Shown: positions 45,907-54,047 of the stretch, in pieces
Position numbering within the stretch: position 1 is the first letter of the stretch
Layout of the letters: every line of letters starts with the position of its first letter
DNA from: Mycolicibacterium doricum
Lineage (GTDB): Bacteria; Actinomycetota; Actinomycetes; Mycobacteriales; Mycobacteriaceae
Reading direction: 5' to 3'
DNA: 64,000 nucleotides
NCBI RefSeq assembly: GCF_010728155.1
Contig: NZ_AP022605.1
Span: 2,666,001 to 2,730,000 of the forward strand
Position numbers and translations under genes: made by a program
Notes under the pieces: model-generated
The model's database searches: none
What the model saw: only the letters and a program-made list of their open reading frames with translations
Told to the model about the DNA's origin: nothing

Positions 45907-47238
45907 CGACGGCCGGGGGTGCGGCGCGTTCACGGCGAGCATCGCGGCGAGCCCGGCGGCCAGCACCACGCACAACCCGGCCATGCCCGCGCGGTCGCTG
46001 TCGAAAAAGTCGATGAACATGAAGAACAGCCACGGCGCCAGGAACGCCACCGCCCGGCCCGTCGTCGTGTAAAGCCCGAACGCGACGCCCTCCTTGCCCG
46101 CCGCCGACATCCGCAGCATCAAGGTCCGCGCCGAGGACTGCGTCGGGCCGATGAACAGGCACAGCAGCAGACCGCACACCCAGAACGCCGCCGGGCCGGA
46201 CAGGCTCAACAGGGTCAATCCGACCGCGATCATCGCGGTCAGCGACACCACGATCACCGGTTTGGAGCCGACCCGGTCGTCGATCAGACCACCGATGGCC
46301 GCGCCGACGGCGGCCACGACGCAGGCGCTCACCCCGAACAGCAGGACGTCGGCCTGCGAGATGCCGTAGACGCTCACGCCGAGCACCGCACCGAAGGCGA
46401 ACACGCCGGCGAGCCCGTCGCGGAACACCGCACTGGCGAGCAGGTAGTAGACGATGTTCCGGTCGCGCCGCCATTCCCCGACGATCTCGGTCCACAACCT
46501 GCGGTACGCGGCGAACACTCCGGAGGGTTGGTCGGGGTCGACGTCGTCGGCGTCGGGCAGGTGCGCCGGCACCGTGATCAACAGCGGCAGTGCGAAGAGC
46601 AGGAACCACGTCGCGGCCAGCAGCATCGCCGCCCGGATGTTCTGGCCGTCGGCGACGGGGATTCCGAGCAGGCCGCGGGTGTCGCCGTCGCCGGATACGA
46701 AACCCACGTAGACCAACAGCAGCAGGAAGACGCTGCCCAAATAGCCTGCCGCCCAGCCTAATCCGGAGATCCGCCCAGACCTGCGCGGACCGGCCAACTG
46801 CCGCAGCATCGCGTTGTAGGGCACGCTGGCCAGATCGCCGCACGCCGCGGTGCACGCCAACAGCACCAGGCCGGCCCACAGGTAGTGGTGGTCGTCACGG
46901 ATCAGGCTCATCGAGGCGGTGAGCAGGACCGCCGTGCCGGTCAGCACCGTCAGCACCACCCGCCGCCGGCGCGGGGCCTGCACCCACACCCCGGTGACCG
47001 GCGCCAGCACCGCCACCACCAGACCCGCCACGGTCATCGCGCGGCCCAGCCAACTGGTGGCCGAGGTGTCGCCCGGCAGATCCGATCCCACGGCGCCGGT
47101 GAGGTACACCGCGAACACGAACGTCGCGACGATGGCGTTCATGCCGGTGTTCCCGCAGTCCCACAGCGCCCACGCGACGATGCGGCCTCGGCCGGCGGTC
47201 GGCGCGGATGGCGGATGTTTCGGCGCGGGTCGAGTCAC
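45874..47238 (-). CDS. MFS permease (UMF1/Atg22-like)
   Basis: This 454-residue permease has about 12 membrane helices and matches Rv2508c. The first helix region WALWDCGNTGMNAIVATFVFAVYL resembles the WALYDWANS signature of UMF1-type MFS proteins. The motif between helices 2-3 is VQAPRRRRVV, and DDRVGSKPV marks the loop before helix 8. The substrate is unknown. The GTG at 47238 is chosen because the frame upstream overlaps the divergent cmrA promoter and is Arg-rich. It is convergent with and overlaps the MmpS-like gene by 33 bp, and is divergent from cmrA with 68 bp between. Confidence 0.87.
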   Translation of the reverse strand: MTRPAPKHPPSAPTAGRGRIVAWALWDCGNTGMNAIVATFVFAVYLTGAVGSDLPGDTSATSWLGRAMTVAGLVVAVLAPVTGVWVQAPRRRRVVLTVLTGTAVLLTASMSLIRDDHHYLWAGLVLLACTAACGDLASVPYNAMLRQLAGPRRSGRISGLGWAAGYLGSVFLLLLVYVGFVSGDGDTRGLLGIPVADGQNIRAAMLLAATWFLLFALPLLITVPAHLPDADDVDPDQPSGVFAAYRRLWTEIVGEWRRDRNIVYYLLASAVFRDGLAGVFAFGAVLGVSVYGISQADVLLFGVSACVVAAVGAAIGGLIDDRVGSKPVIVVSLTAMIAVGLTLLSLSGPAAFWVCGLLLCLFIGPTQSSARTLMLRMSAAGKEGVAFGLYTTTGRAVAFLAPWLFFMFIDFFDSDRAGMAGLCVVLAAGLAAMLAVNAPHPRPSLAHADAEGQP

Positions 47239-47306
47239 GGTCGCCCAGGATATAGACGGCCGACGGGAGGTGACGGCGCACGCGGGCGTCCCGATATAGT
47301 TCCGCC

Positions 47307-48113
47307 ATGCCCGTACCCACACCCCGCCCCGATGCCCGCGCGGTCGTGACCGGTGCCTCTCAGAACATCGGCGAAGCACTCGCCACAGAGTTGGCCGCAC
47401 GAGGCCACCACCTGATCATCACGGCGCGTCGCGAAGACGTTCTCACCGCGCTGGCGGCGCGGCTGACCGAACGCTACGGCGTGACCGTCGACGTGCGGCC
47501 GGTGGACCTGGCGGATCCGACCGCCCGCACCGCACTGTGTGACGAGCTGGCCACCCGCGAGATCTCCATCCTCTGCGCCAACGCCGGCACCGCCACCTTC
47601 GGCCCGATCGCGCGGCTCGATCCCGCCGGCGAGAAGGCGCAGGTTCAGCTGAACGTACTGGGCGTGCACGACCTGGTGCTCGCCGTCCTGCCGGGCATGG
47701 TGTCGCGCCGTTCCGGCGGCATCCTCATCTCCGGGTCGGCGGCCGGGAACTCCCCGATCCCGAACAACGCGACCTACGCGGCGACCAAGGCGTTCGTGAA
47801 CACCTTCAGCGAGTCGCTGCGCGGCGAGCTCAAGCGGGTCGGTGTGCACGTCACGCTGCTGGCTCCCGGCCCGGTGCGCGAGACGCTGCCCGACGAACAC
47901 GAGCAGTCACTGGTGGAGAAGCTCATCCCGGACTTCCTGTGGATCTCCACCGAGTACACCGCCAAGCTGTCGCTCGACGGCCTGGAGAGCAACAAGATGC
48001 GGGTGGTGCCCGGAGTGACGTCGAAGGCCATGTCGGTGGCCAGCGGCTACGCTCCGCGCGCGGTCGTCACGCCGATCGTCGGCGCGGTCTACAAGAAGCT
48101 CGGCGGCGACTGA
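47307..48113 (+). CDS. cmrA: Mycolate reductase CmrA (SDR)
   Basis: This 268-residue short-chain dehydrogenase matches Rv2509, which reduces the 3-oxo group of the freshly condensed mycolate precursor to the mature 3-hydroxy mycolic motif. The NADPH-binding motif TGASQNIG and the catalytic YAATK are present, with ISGSAAGNSP carrying the catalytic Ser. The C-terminal segment with VVPGVTSKAMSVASG is typical of the actinobacterial subgroup. Its presence is diagnostic of a mycolate-making organism and fits the nearby fas and acpS. It is followed after 62 bp by orn. Confidence 0.93.
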   Translation: MPVPTPRPDARAVVTGASQNIGEALATELAARGHHLIITARREDVLTALAARLTERYGVTVDVRPVDLADPTARTALCDELATREISILCANAGTATFGPIARLDPAGEKAQVQLNVLGVHDLVLAVLPGMVSRRSGGILISGSAAGNSPIPNNATYAATKAFVNTFSESLRGELKRVGVHVTLLAPGPVRETLPDEHEQSLVEKLIPDFLWISTEYTAKLSLDGLESNKMRVVPGVTSKAMSVASGYAPRAVVTPIVGAVYKKLGGD

Positions 48114-48175
48114 CGGTCCCCGCTGCGGCGGGTGTCGGCATGCGCGCGGCGCGGGGGCGAATACCCTGATTCGCT

Positions 48176-48823
48176 GTGCGCGACGAATTGGTGTGGATCG
48201 ACTGCGAGATGACCGGGCTGGATCTGAGTAAGGATCTGCTCATCGAGATCGCGGTTCTGGTCACCGATGCCGACCTCAACATCCTCGGCGACGGGCTCGA
48301 CGTGGTGATCCACGCGCCCGACGAGGCGCTGGACGCGATGATCCCGGTGGTGACCGACATGCACACCCGCTCGGGTCTGATCGAGGAGGTGCGCGCCTCG
48401 ACGGTCGACCTTCCGGCGGCCGAGGAGATGGTCCTCGATTACATCCGCGGGCACGTCAAACAGGCCAAGATGGCCCCGCTGGCCGGCAACTCGATTGCCA
48501 CCGACCGCGGGTTCATCGCCCGCGACATGGCAAGACTCGACGAGTACCTGCACTACCGGATGATCGACGTCAGCTCGATCAAGGAGCTGTGCCGACGGTG
48601 GTACCCGCGGATCTACTTCGGTCAGCCGGAAAAGGGCCTCGCGCATCGCGCGCTGGCCGACATCCACGAGTCGATCCGCGAGCTGAAGTACTACCGGCAG
48701 ACGGTGTTCGTCGCGCCACCGGGGCCGTCGACCAGCGAAATCGCCGCGATCGCGGCCGAACTCGGCCAACCCGCGAAGGATGCGACCGGAACCGATTCGG
48801 CCTCGGGGCACCCGACCGGTTAA
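48176..48823 (+). CDS. orn: Oligoribonuclease
   Basis: This 215-residue DEDDh 3'-5' exoribonuclease degrades di- to pentanucleotides, including pGpG from c-di-GMP turnover. The acidic residues lie in [11 protein letters not shown] (DxE), [11 protein letters not shown] (Asp) and the His/Asp pair of [12 protein letters not shown]. The GTG start gives MRDELVWID, as in orthologues such as Rv2511. A 35-residue Ala/Pro/Thr-rich tail after residue 180 ([18 protein letters not shown]) is typical of mycobacterial Orn. It lies between cmrA and tRNA-His on the same strand; the tRNA begins 40 bp later. Confidence 0.95.
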   Translation: MRDELVWIDCEMTGLDLSKDLLIEIAVLVTDADLNILGDGLDVVIHAPDEALDAMIPVVTDMHTRSGLIEEVRASTVDLPAAEEMVLDYIRGHVKQAKMAPLAGNSIATDRGFIARDMARLDEYLHYRMIDVSSIKELCRRWYPRIYFGQPEKGLAHRALADIHESIRELKYYRQTVFVAPPGPSTSEIAAIAAELGQPAKDATGTDSASGHPTG

Positions 48824-48863
48824 GATCGACGGGCTGCCCGGCCCCGACGGGGCCAGCAGCGAT

Positions 48864-48937
48864 GGTGGCTGTAGTTCAGTTGGTAGAGCACCAGGTTGTG
48901 ATCCTGGATGTCGCGGGTTCGAGTCCCGTCAGCCACC
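48864..48937 (+). tRNA. tRNA-His (anticodon GTG)
   Basis: A complete cloverleaf is seen: acceptor GTGGCTG/CAGCCAC, D stem GTTC/GAGC, anticodon stem CCAGG/CCTGG around loop TTGTGAT with anticodon GTG, and T arm CGGGTTCGAGTCCCG. The extra G at 48864 can pair with the discriminator C, the hallmark of tRNA-His. CCA is not encoded. Confidence 0.97.
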
Positions 48938-48945
48938 CGGAGTAC

Positions 48946-48985
48946 GCAAGAAGCGCCTCACCGTGCACGGTGGGGCGCTTCTTGC
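48946..48985. terminator. Long hairpin between tRNA-His and ldtB
   Basis: An 18-bp stem (GCAAGAAGCGCCTCACCG pairing with CGGTGGGGCGCTTCTTGC, one wobble) closes a TGCA loop. It lies 8 nt after tRNA-His and 9 nt before the convergent ldtB stop, so it can stop both transcripts. The stem arms are C/T- and A/G-rich at the ends, giving CTTCTTGC after the hairpin on the plus strand rather than a strict T-run. Confidence 0.85.
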
Positions 48986-48994
48986 ATCTGCCGG

Positions 48995-50215
48995 TCAGAC
49001 TCCGGCGTTACCGGCCTTCCACTGCTCCCACGGGATGTTCCAGTCACCCAATCCGTCGGTGCCCGGCAGCCTCGAGCCGACGGTGTTGACGACCTCCACG
49101 ATGTCACCGCGCTTGGTGTTGTCGTAGAACCACTTCGCGTTCGACGGGCTCACGTTAAGGCAGCCGTGGCTGACGTTGCTTTCACCTTGGGAACCCACCG
49201 ACCACGGCGCGGAGTGGACGTAGATGCCGCTGTAGGACATCTGGGTGGCCCAGTCCACCTCGGTGCGGTAACCGTCCGGTGAGTTGACCGGCACCCCATA
49301 GGTCGAGGAATCCATCACCAAGTGTGACAACCGATCGCCGATGATGTAGGTGCCGTTGTCGGTCGGTGTGCTGTTCTTTCCCATCGAGATCGGCATCGTC
49401 TTGACGACCTCGCCGTTGCGCCGGACCGTCAGCGTCTTCGTCGTGTCGTCGGCGGTCGCGACCACCTGGTCGCCGATCGTGAACGAGGTCTTGACGTTGT
49501 CCTGGCCGAACAACCCGTCGCCGAGGTCGACCCCGTAGGTGTTCACCTCGACATCGACCTTCGTGCCGGGCTCCCAGTACTGGGCGGGCCGCCAGCGCAC
49601 CTCGCGGTTGCTCAGCCAGTAGAACGCGCCCTCGACGGGCGGGTCGGTCTTGACCGTGATGGCCCGCTGCGCCGCCAACCGATTGGTGATGTTCTCGTCG
49701 AACCGGATCGCCACCGGCTGGCCGACACCCACGACCTCACCCTCGTTGGGCAGCACGTACGGCATCGTCAGGTTCTCCGGCGAGTGCGTCTCGAACGTCA
49801 TCTGCCGACTCGTGACACCGCCGAGGCCCATCGACTTCGCGGTGACGGTGTAGCTCTTGTTGTATCCCAGCGGCTCGGTGGTGGCCCAGGTGAGGCCGTC
49901 CGGGCTCAACGTGCCCGACACCGGGTCGCCGTCCTCGTTGACCATCGTCACCGAGCCCAGCACACCGCCTTCGGCTCCGACGGTGACCGGGCTGTCCACT
50001 GGAACGCCCACGGCCCCGTCGGTCACCGACGACGTCAGCTTCGGCACCAACAGGTCGCCGAACGGGGTGCCCTTGTCGGAGATCACCTGCTGGACCTCGG
50101 GTTCTGACCCGCTCGAGCACGAGGTGAGCCCCAGCACCACGGCTGGGACCACCAGCATGCCCGCCCACCAGGCTCGTTGCCGACGCGGACCGGTCAACGA
50201 TCGGACCTGCCTCAT
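48995..50215 (-). CDS. ldtB: L,D-transpeptidase LdtB (LdtMt2 type) lipoprotein
   Basis: This 406-residue periplasmic enzyme makes 3-3 cross-links in peptidoglycan and is the carbapenem target in mycobacteria. The signal sequence ends in a lipobox, VLGLTSC, so it is probably lipid-anchored. Two immunoglobulin-like domains precede the YkuD catalytic domain, whose nucleophile Cys lies in [12 protein letters not shown] at about residue 352, with the His of IYVHSAPW. It matches Rv2518c. The ATG at 50215 is used; an in-frame ATG at 50266 would add 17 residues. A 17-bp triplicated sequence lies just upstream. It is convergent with tRNA-His across a long hairpin. Confidence 0.95.
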   Translation of the reverse strand: MRQVRSLTGPRRQRAWWAGMLVVPAVVLGLTSCSSGSEPEVQQVISDKGTPFGDLLVPKLTSSVTDGAVGVPVDSPVTVGAEGGVLGSVTMVNEDGDPVSGTLSPDGLTWATTEPLGYNKSYTVTAKSMGLGGVTSRQMTFETHSPENLTMPYVLPNEGEVVGVGQPVAIRFDENITNRLAAQRAITVKTDPPVEGAFYWLSNREVRWRPAQYWEPGTKVDVEVNTYGVDLGDGLFGQDNVKTSFTIGDQVVATADDTTKTLTVRRNGEVVKTMPISMGKNSTPTDNGTYIIGDRLSHLVMDSSTYGVPVNSPDGYRTEVDWATQMSYSGIYVHSAPWSVGSQGESNVSHGCLNVSPSNAKWFYDNTKRGDIVEVVNTVGSRLPGTDGLGDWNIPWEQWKAGNAGV

Positions 50216-50266
50216 AGTCCTGTCCACCTCACAGTCTTGTCCACCGCACAGTCTTGCCCCCCTCAT
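50216..50266 (-). repeat. Three imperfect 17-bp units before the ldtB start
   Basis: Three tandem 17-bp copies lie immediately upstream of the ldtB ATG. On the minus strand each unit ends in an AGACT or GGACT word and the next begins with GTG or ATG, followed by a GGTGGACA-like segment. This creates repeated weak ribosome sites and start-like codons in different frames. The effect on translation is not known. Confidence 0.8.
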
Positions 50267-50372
50267 GTCTTCTCCCACACACCCAGGTCCACTCACGCGG
50301 ACGTGTAGGCCACAGTCTACTGGCAGCGCCGACATCGAGCCTGTCGGCGAGACCGGTGGATACCCACGTGAC

Positions 50373-50388
50373 GACGTGATTTCACGTC
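50373..50388. promoter_or_regulatory. Palindrome upstream of tRNA-Lys
   Basis: GACGTGATTTCACGTC has perfect 7-bp arms around two T residues. It lies 31 bp before tRNA-Lys in the interval between divergent ldtB and the tRNA, where an operator or an RNA hairpin could sit. It matches no regulator I can name with confidence. Confidence 0.45.
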
Positions 50389-50419
50389 TCGGCGCATCGC
50401 CTGTTATCGTCTCTCCCGC

Positions 50420-50492
<73 letters not shown>

Positions 50493-50496
50493 CCAC

Positions 50497-50529
50497 ACCA
50501 AAACCCTGCTCACGCGGGGTTTGGTTTTG
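50497..50529 (+). terminator. Hairpin terminator after tRNA-Lys
   Basis: AAAACCC-T-GC pairs with GC-G-GGGTTT around a TCAC loop, followed by GGTTTTG, which provides a T-rich tail. It lies 2 nt after the encoded CCA and separates the tRNA from the convergent DUF3618 gene. Confidence 0.8.
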
Positions 50530-50566
50530 CGGATCGACCGGCTGATACTCCGTCGGCGCCATCTCG

Positions 50567-50791
50567 CTATCGGCGGGACCGCCGCACCGCTACCACGACG
50601 ATGAGCAATGTCACGCCGGCCAGCGAGGCCGCCACGGGCGGCTGGGACACGAACCGGATCAGCTGGGCCTTGACGTCGTCGGCCAACCGGCGCGGGTTGG
50701 CCCGTTCCGCGAGGGAATCGACGGTCAGCGCCAACTGGTCACGAGCAGTGTCGATGTCCTTCTTGATGGCCTCGGGATCCCGGTCCGCCAC
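50567..50791 (-). CDS. DUF3618 membrane-anchored protein
   Basis: This 74-residue protein matches Rv2520c and the DUF3618 family. Residues 1-45 form a charged amphipathic helix (DPEAIKKDIDTARDQLALTVDSLAERANPRRLADD), and one C-terminal membrane helix spans about 51-69 (PVAASLAGVTLLIVVVAVRR). The GTG at 50791 has GGAGG 7 nt upstream; a nearby ATG at 50796 is out of frame. The function is unknown; DUF3618 proteins often accompany phage-holin-superfamily membrane proteins in actinobacteria, not seen here. It is divergent from bcp. Confidence 0.88.
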   Translation of the reverse strand: MADRDPEAIKKDIDTARDQLALTVDSLAERANPRRLADDVKAQLIRFVSQPPVAASLAGVTLLIVVVAVRRSRR

Positions 50792-50903
50792 GTCATGTCC
50801 TCCAAGTCCCGTGCCGGGTCCCCAGTCTGGTCCCCGTCCTGCCGAACTACCCTAGATCAGCCGGTGTGAAGCCGACGGCACCGGTCCACCAGAAGGGACA
50901 GCC

Positions 50904-51377
50904 ATGCCTCAGACCCCTCGCCTGTCGGTAGGCGACACCGCACCCGACTTCACCCTGCCCGACGCCGACGGCAATACCGTCAGCCTGTCGGATCACAGGG
51001 GGCGCAAAGTCATCGTCTACTTCTACCCCGCCGCGTCCACACCGGGCTGCACCAAGCAGGCGTGCGACTTTCGGGACAACCTCGCCGAACTCAACGACGC
51101 AGGCCTGGACGTGATCGGTATTTCGCCCGACAAGCCGGCCAAGCTGGCGAAGTTCCGCGACAAGGAGGGGCTGACCTTCCCGCTGCTGTCCGACCCGGAC
51201 AAAGAGGTGCTCACCGCGTGGGGTGCCTTCGGCGAGAAGACGATGTACGGCAAGACCGTTCAGGGCGTGATCCGTTCCACGTTCGTCGTCGACGAGGACG
51301 GCAAGATCGCCGAGGCGCAGTACAACGTGCGCGCCACCGGCCACGTCGCGAAACTTCGTCGCGACCTGTCGGTCTAG
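50904..51377 (+). CDS. bcp: Thioredoxin-dependent peroxiredoxin Bcp/PrxQ
   Basis: This 157-residue atypical two-Cys peroxiredoxin reduces hydrogen peroxide and organic hydroperoxides with thioredoxin. The motif [19 protein letters not shown] holds the peroxidatic Cys and, five residues later, the resolving Cys, the PrxQ pattern. The remaining thioredoxin fold ([33 protein letters not shown]) is complete. The orthologue is Rv2521. AAGGGA lies about 8 nt before the ATG. Its stop shares CTAG with the convergent peptidase gene. Confidence 0.95.
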   Translation: MPQTPRLSVGDTAPDFTLPDADGNTVSLSDHRGRKVIVYFYPAASTPGCTKQACDFRDNLAELNDAGLDVIGISPDKPAKLAKFRDKEGLTFPLLSDPDKEVLTAWGAFGEKTMYGKTVQGVIRSTFVVDEDGKIAEAQYNVRATGHVAKLRRDLSV

Positions 51378-52726
51378 CCCGCGCCCGGCGTTCCGAGTTT
51401 TTCCAATAGCAGCGCCTCGGCGGTGGCCGCCCGTTCCAGCACACCGAGATGCAGGCTCTCGTTCACGCTGTGCGCCTGAGTTCGGGGATCCTCCACACCG
51501 GTCACCAGAATCGTCGCGTCCGGGAACGCGGCGGCGAACTCGGCGATGAACGGTATCGACCCGCCCATACCCATGTCCACCGGTTCGGCGCCCCACGCCT
51601 GGGTGAACGCCGCACGCGCGGCGTCGTAGACAGGGCCCGCCGCATCGATCGCATAGGGCTGGCCGATGTCCCCGGGGGTCACGGTGAGCGCGGCGCCCCA
51701 GGGCACATGGGCCTCGAGGTGGCGGGTCAGCGCGTCCAGATGTGCCCGCGCGTCACCGCCCGGCGCCACCCGCATGCTTATCTTGGCCCGCGCCCTCGGG
51801 ATCAGCGTGTTCGACGACTTGCCGATCGGCGTCGCGTCGATGCCGATCACGGTGACCGCCGGTTTAGCCCACAGCCGTCGCACCACTGAGCCCGAGCCGA
51901 TCTCGGACACCCCGGGCAGCAGCCCGGATTCCTCGCGAACCCAGTCCGGGCCGTGGTCCGCGGTGATGTCGGAGTCAGCGGCCGAACCCTCGTGCAGACC
52001 GGCGACCGCGACGTTGCCGTCGTCGTCGTGCAGGCTCGCCAACAGCCGGACCAGCACGGTCAGCGCATCGGGCACCACACCGCCCCACAGCCCCGAATGC
52101 AGGCCGTGGTCGAGGGTGGCCACCTCGACGACGCAGTCGGTCAGGCCGCGCAACGACACGGTCAGAGCCGGCCGCTCGGTGCTCCAGTTGTCGGAGTCGG
52201 CAATCACGATCACGTCGGCGGCCAGCGATTCTCTGTGCGCGGCAAGCAGAGTCGACAGGGACGGCGACCCCGATTCCTCCTCGCCCTCGACGAACACCGT
52301 CACCCCGACCGGCGGTTCGCCGCCGAATGCGCGGAAGGCGGCCAGATGGGTGGCTATGCCGGCCTTGTCGTCGGCCGTCCCCCGGCCGTACAGCCGTCCG
52401 TCGCGTTCGGTTGGTTCGAACGGCGACGAGGACCACTGCGCCGGGTCCCCTTCCGGCTGCACGTCGTGGTGGGCGTAGAGCAGCACCGTCGGCGCACCCG
52501 GGGGGGCCGGGTGGCGGGCGATCACCGCGGGCGCCCCACCCTCGGCGACGACGCTGACGTCGTCGAAACCGGCCGCCTCGAGCAGATCGGCCACCGCCTT
52601 GGCGCTGCGCTGCACCTCGTCGCGTCGCGCTGGGTCGGCGGATACCGACTCGATTCGCACCAGATCTTCGAGGTCGGACCGGACCGACGGGAGGACTTCC
52701 TGGACCCGCGCCACCACGTCGCTCAT
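51374..52726 (-). CDS. M20 family metallopeptidase (dipeptidase)
   Basis: This 450-residue zinc peptidase of the M20 family matches Rv2522c. Metal ligands are visible in [13 protein letters not shown] (His, with the catalytic Asp two residues on), [10 protein letters not shown] (bridging Asp), EGEEESGSP (general-base Glu and metal Glu) and near the C-terminus in [14 protein letters not shown] (His). A dimerisation domain interrupts the catalytic domain at about residues 200-330. Substrates are probably dipeptides or modified amino acids. It overlaps the bcp stop by 4 bp at its 3' end and starts 27 bp after the FNT channel gene's stop. Confidence 0.92.
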   Translation of the reverse strand: MSDVVARVQEVLPSVRSDLEDLVRIESVSADPARRDEVQRSAKAVADLLEAAGFDDVSVVAEGGAPAVIARHPAPPGAPTVLLYAHHDVQPEGDPAQWSSSPFEPTERDGRLYGRGTADDKAGIATHLAAFRAFGGEPPVGVTVFVEGEEESGSPSLSTLLAAHRESLAADVIVIADSDNWSTERPALTVSLRGLTDCVVEVATLDHGLHSGLWGGVVPDALTVLVRLLASLHDDDGNVAVAGLHEGSAADSDITADHGPDWVREESGLLPGVSEIGSGSVVRRLWAKPAVTVIGIDATPIGKSSNTLIPRARAKISMRVAPGGDARAHLDALTRHLEAHVPWGAALTVTPGDIGQPYAIDAAGPVYDAARAAFTQAWGAEPVDMGMGGSIPFIAEFAAAFPDATILVTGVEDPRTQAHSVNESLHLGVLERAATAEALLLEKLGTPGAG

Positions 52727-52753
52727 GGTGTCGAGGCTAATGGTTGGCCTACC

Positions 52754-53572
52754 TCAGTCGGATTCGACCGCCCGGCGCTCCTGCTGCAGCCGGTCCTTGG
52801 TGCGCAGCAGGCGCAGCAGCGTGACCAAACCGAGGCCACCGAGGATGTTTCCGACCAGTGTGTAGGCGAACCACCACAACCAGTCGGAGTATCCGAACGG
52901 GGCGTCACCCGCGATCAGGGCGCCGAAGATGAGCAGCGAGTCCAGGATGGAGTGGAACATCTGGAGTCCGGCCAGCATGAATGCCCCGGCGACGGCCGCG
53001 GCGACCTTCCCCAGCATCGAGTCGGTGCCGTGCTGCATGCGGGTCATCAGCGTGATGACCATGCCGCCGAGCAGCGCGAGGGCGAAGGTCTTTGCCGACA
53101 GCGGCGCCGTCGCGTAATGGCCCGCCGATTCGATGGTCTGCTCGTGCAACTGGGGGAACGCCGTCATGATCAGCAGCATCAGCACCCAGCCGCCGACGAG
53201 GTTGGCCGCCAGCGTGCCGCCCCACAGCTTGAACAGCTGCGCGACGCTGGCCCGTTTGGCCACCACGGTGGTGACGGGGACCAGGAAGCCTTCGGTGAAC
53301 AGCTCGCTGCGTCCCAGCAGCAGCGCGAGGAATCCGATCGAGAACGCCAGCCCCGCCAGCAGCGGATTCTGCGTCTCGTGCAGCACGTACAGGTAGGCCA
53401 GCACACCGACGGCGATCTCGGTGCCTCCGAAGAATCCGGTGACCAGCACTTCACGCCAGCCGCGGTGCAGCCGCTGGGTGCCCTCGTCCACCATCCGCCG
53501 GAAAGCGTGTTCGAGGGCGTCCTCGATGGGGCTGTCCGAGTCGCCCAGCTGGCGCTGGCTGGTTTCACTCAC
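52754..53572 (-). CDS. Formate/nitrite transporter (FNT) family channel
   Basis: This 272-residue protein has six membrane helices and belongs to the FNT family of pentameric channels for formate, nitrite or related small anions. Family positions include the amphipathic N-terminal helix (AFRRMVDEGTQRLHRGW), FFGGTEIAVGVLAYLY, GRSELFTEGFLVPV, LWGGTLAANLVGGW and the pore-His region FHSILDSLLIFGALIAG. Many actinobacteria carry an FNT-like protein of uncertain substrate. The GTG start is used. It lies between the M20 peptidase and acpS on the same strand. Confidence 0.9.
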   Translation of the reverse strand: MSETSQRQLGDSDSPIEDALEHAFRRMVDEGTQRLHRGWREVLVTGFFGGTEIAVGVLAYLYVLHETQNPLLAGLAFSIGFLALLLGRSELFTEGFLVPVTTVVAKRASVAQLFKLWGGTLAANLVGGWVLMLLIMTAFPQLHEQTIESAGHYATAPLSAKTFALALLGGMVITLMTRMQHGTDSMLGKVAAAVAGAFMLAGLQMFHSILDSLLIFGALIAGDAPFGYSDWLWWFAYTLVGNILGGLGLVTLLRLLRTKDRLQQERRAVESD

Positions 53573-53641
53573 GATCGATCCTCACGGTTAGGGAGAACCG
53601 CACGGGTACCCGATGAGGGAGCAGTCAAGCAACCGCGCTGC

Positions 53642-54034
53642 TCAGGTTTCCTCGATGACCGCGACGGCGGCCGCGGTATCCCCCTCGTGTGTGAGCGACA
53701 CGTGGATGGTCGCCTCCCGGAGGTGCTCGGCGATGTCACCGGTGAGCCGCACCTTCGGCCGGCCCCACATGTCGGTGACCACCTCGATGTCGCGATGGAT
53801 GCCCTCCGGAAGCGCGGGCCGCTTGGCGAACCGCGATCCCGACCACGCCTTGATGACGGCTTCCTTGGCCGCCCACCGCGCGGCCAGGTGCCGCGCCGCC
53901 GACGAGCTCTTGTCGGCGGCGTCGCGGCGCTCCCCCGGGGTGAACGTCTCGGCGAACACCGTCCCCGGCCGGTCGACCTGCTCCGCGAAATCCGGAATGG
54001 AAACCAGGTCGATGCCCACGCCGACTATCGCCAC
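53642..54034 (-). CDS. acpS: Holo-ACP synthase AcpS
   Basis: This 130-residue 4'-phosphopantetheinyl transferase activates acyl carrier domains, including that of the adjacent type I fatty acid synthase. The N-terminal GVGIDLVSIPDF (Mg-binding Asp) and the WAAKEAVIKAWSG motif (second acid) are typical. The GTG at 54034 gives the standard 130-residue length and the VAIVGVGIDLV start; upstream codons overlap fas. It begins 13 bp after the fas stop, the conserved fas-acpS order (Rv2524c-Rv2523c), so the synthase and its activating enzyme are co-transcribed. Confidence 0.95.
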   Translation of the reverse strand: MAIVGVGIDLVSIPDFAEQVDRPGTVFAETFTPGERRDAADKSSSAARHLAARWAAKEAVIKAWSGSRFAKRPALPEGIHRDIEVVTDMWGRPKVRLTGDIAEHLREATIHVSLTHEGDTAAAVAVIEET

Positions 54035-54047
54035 GCGCGGAAGGTTA

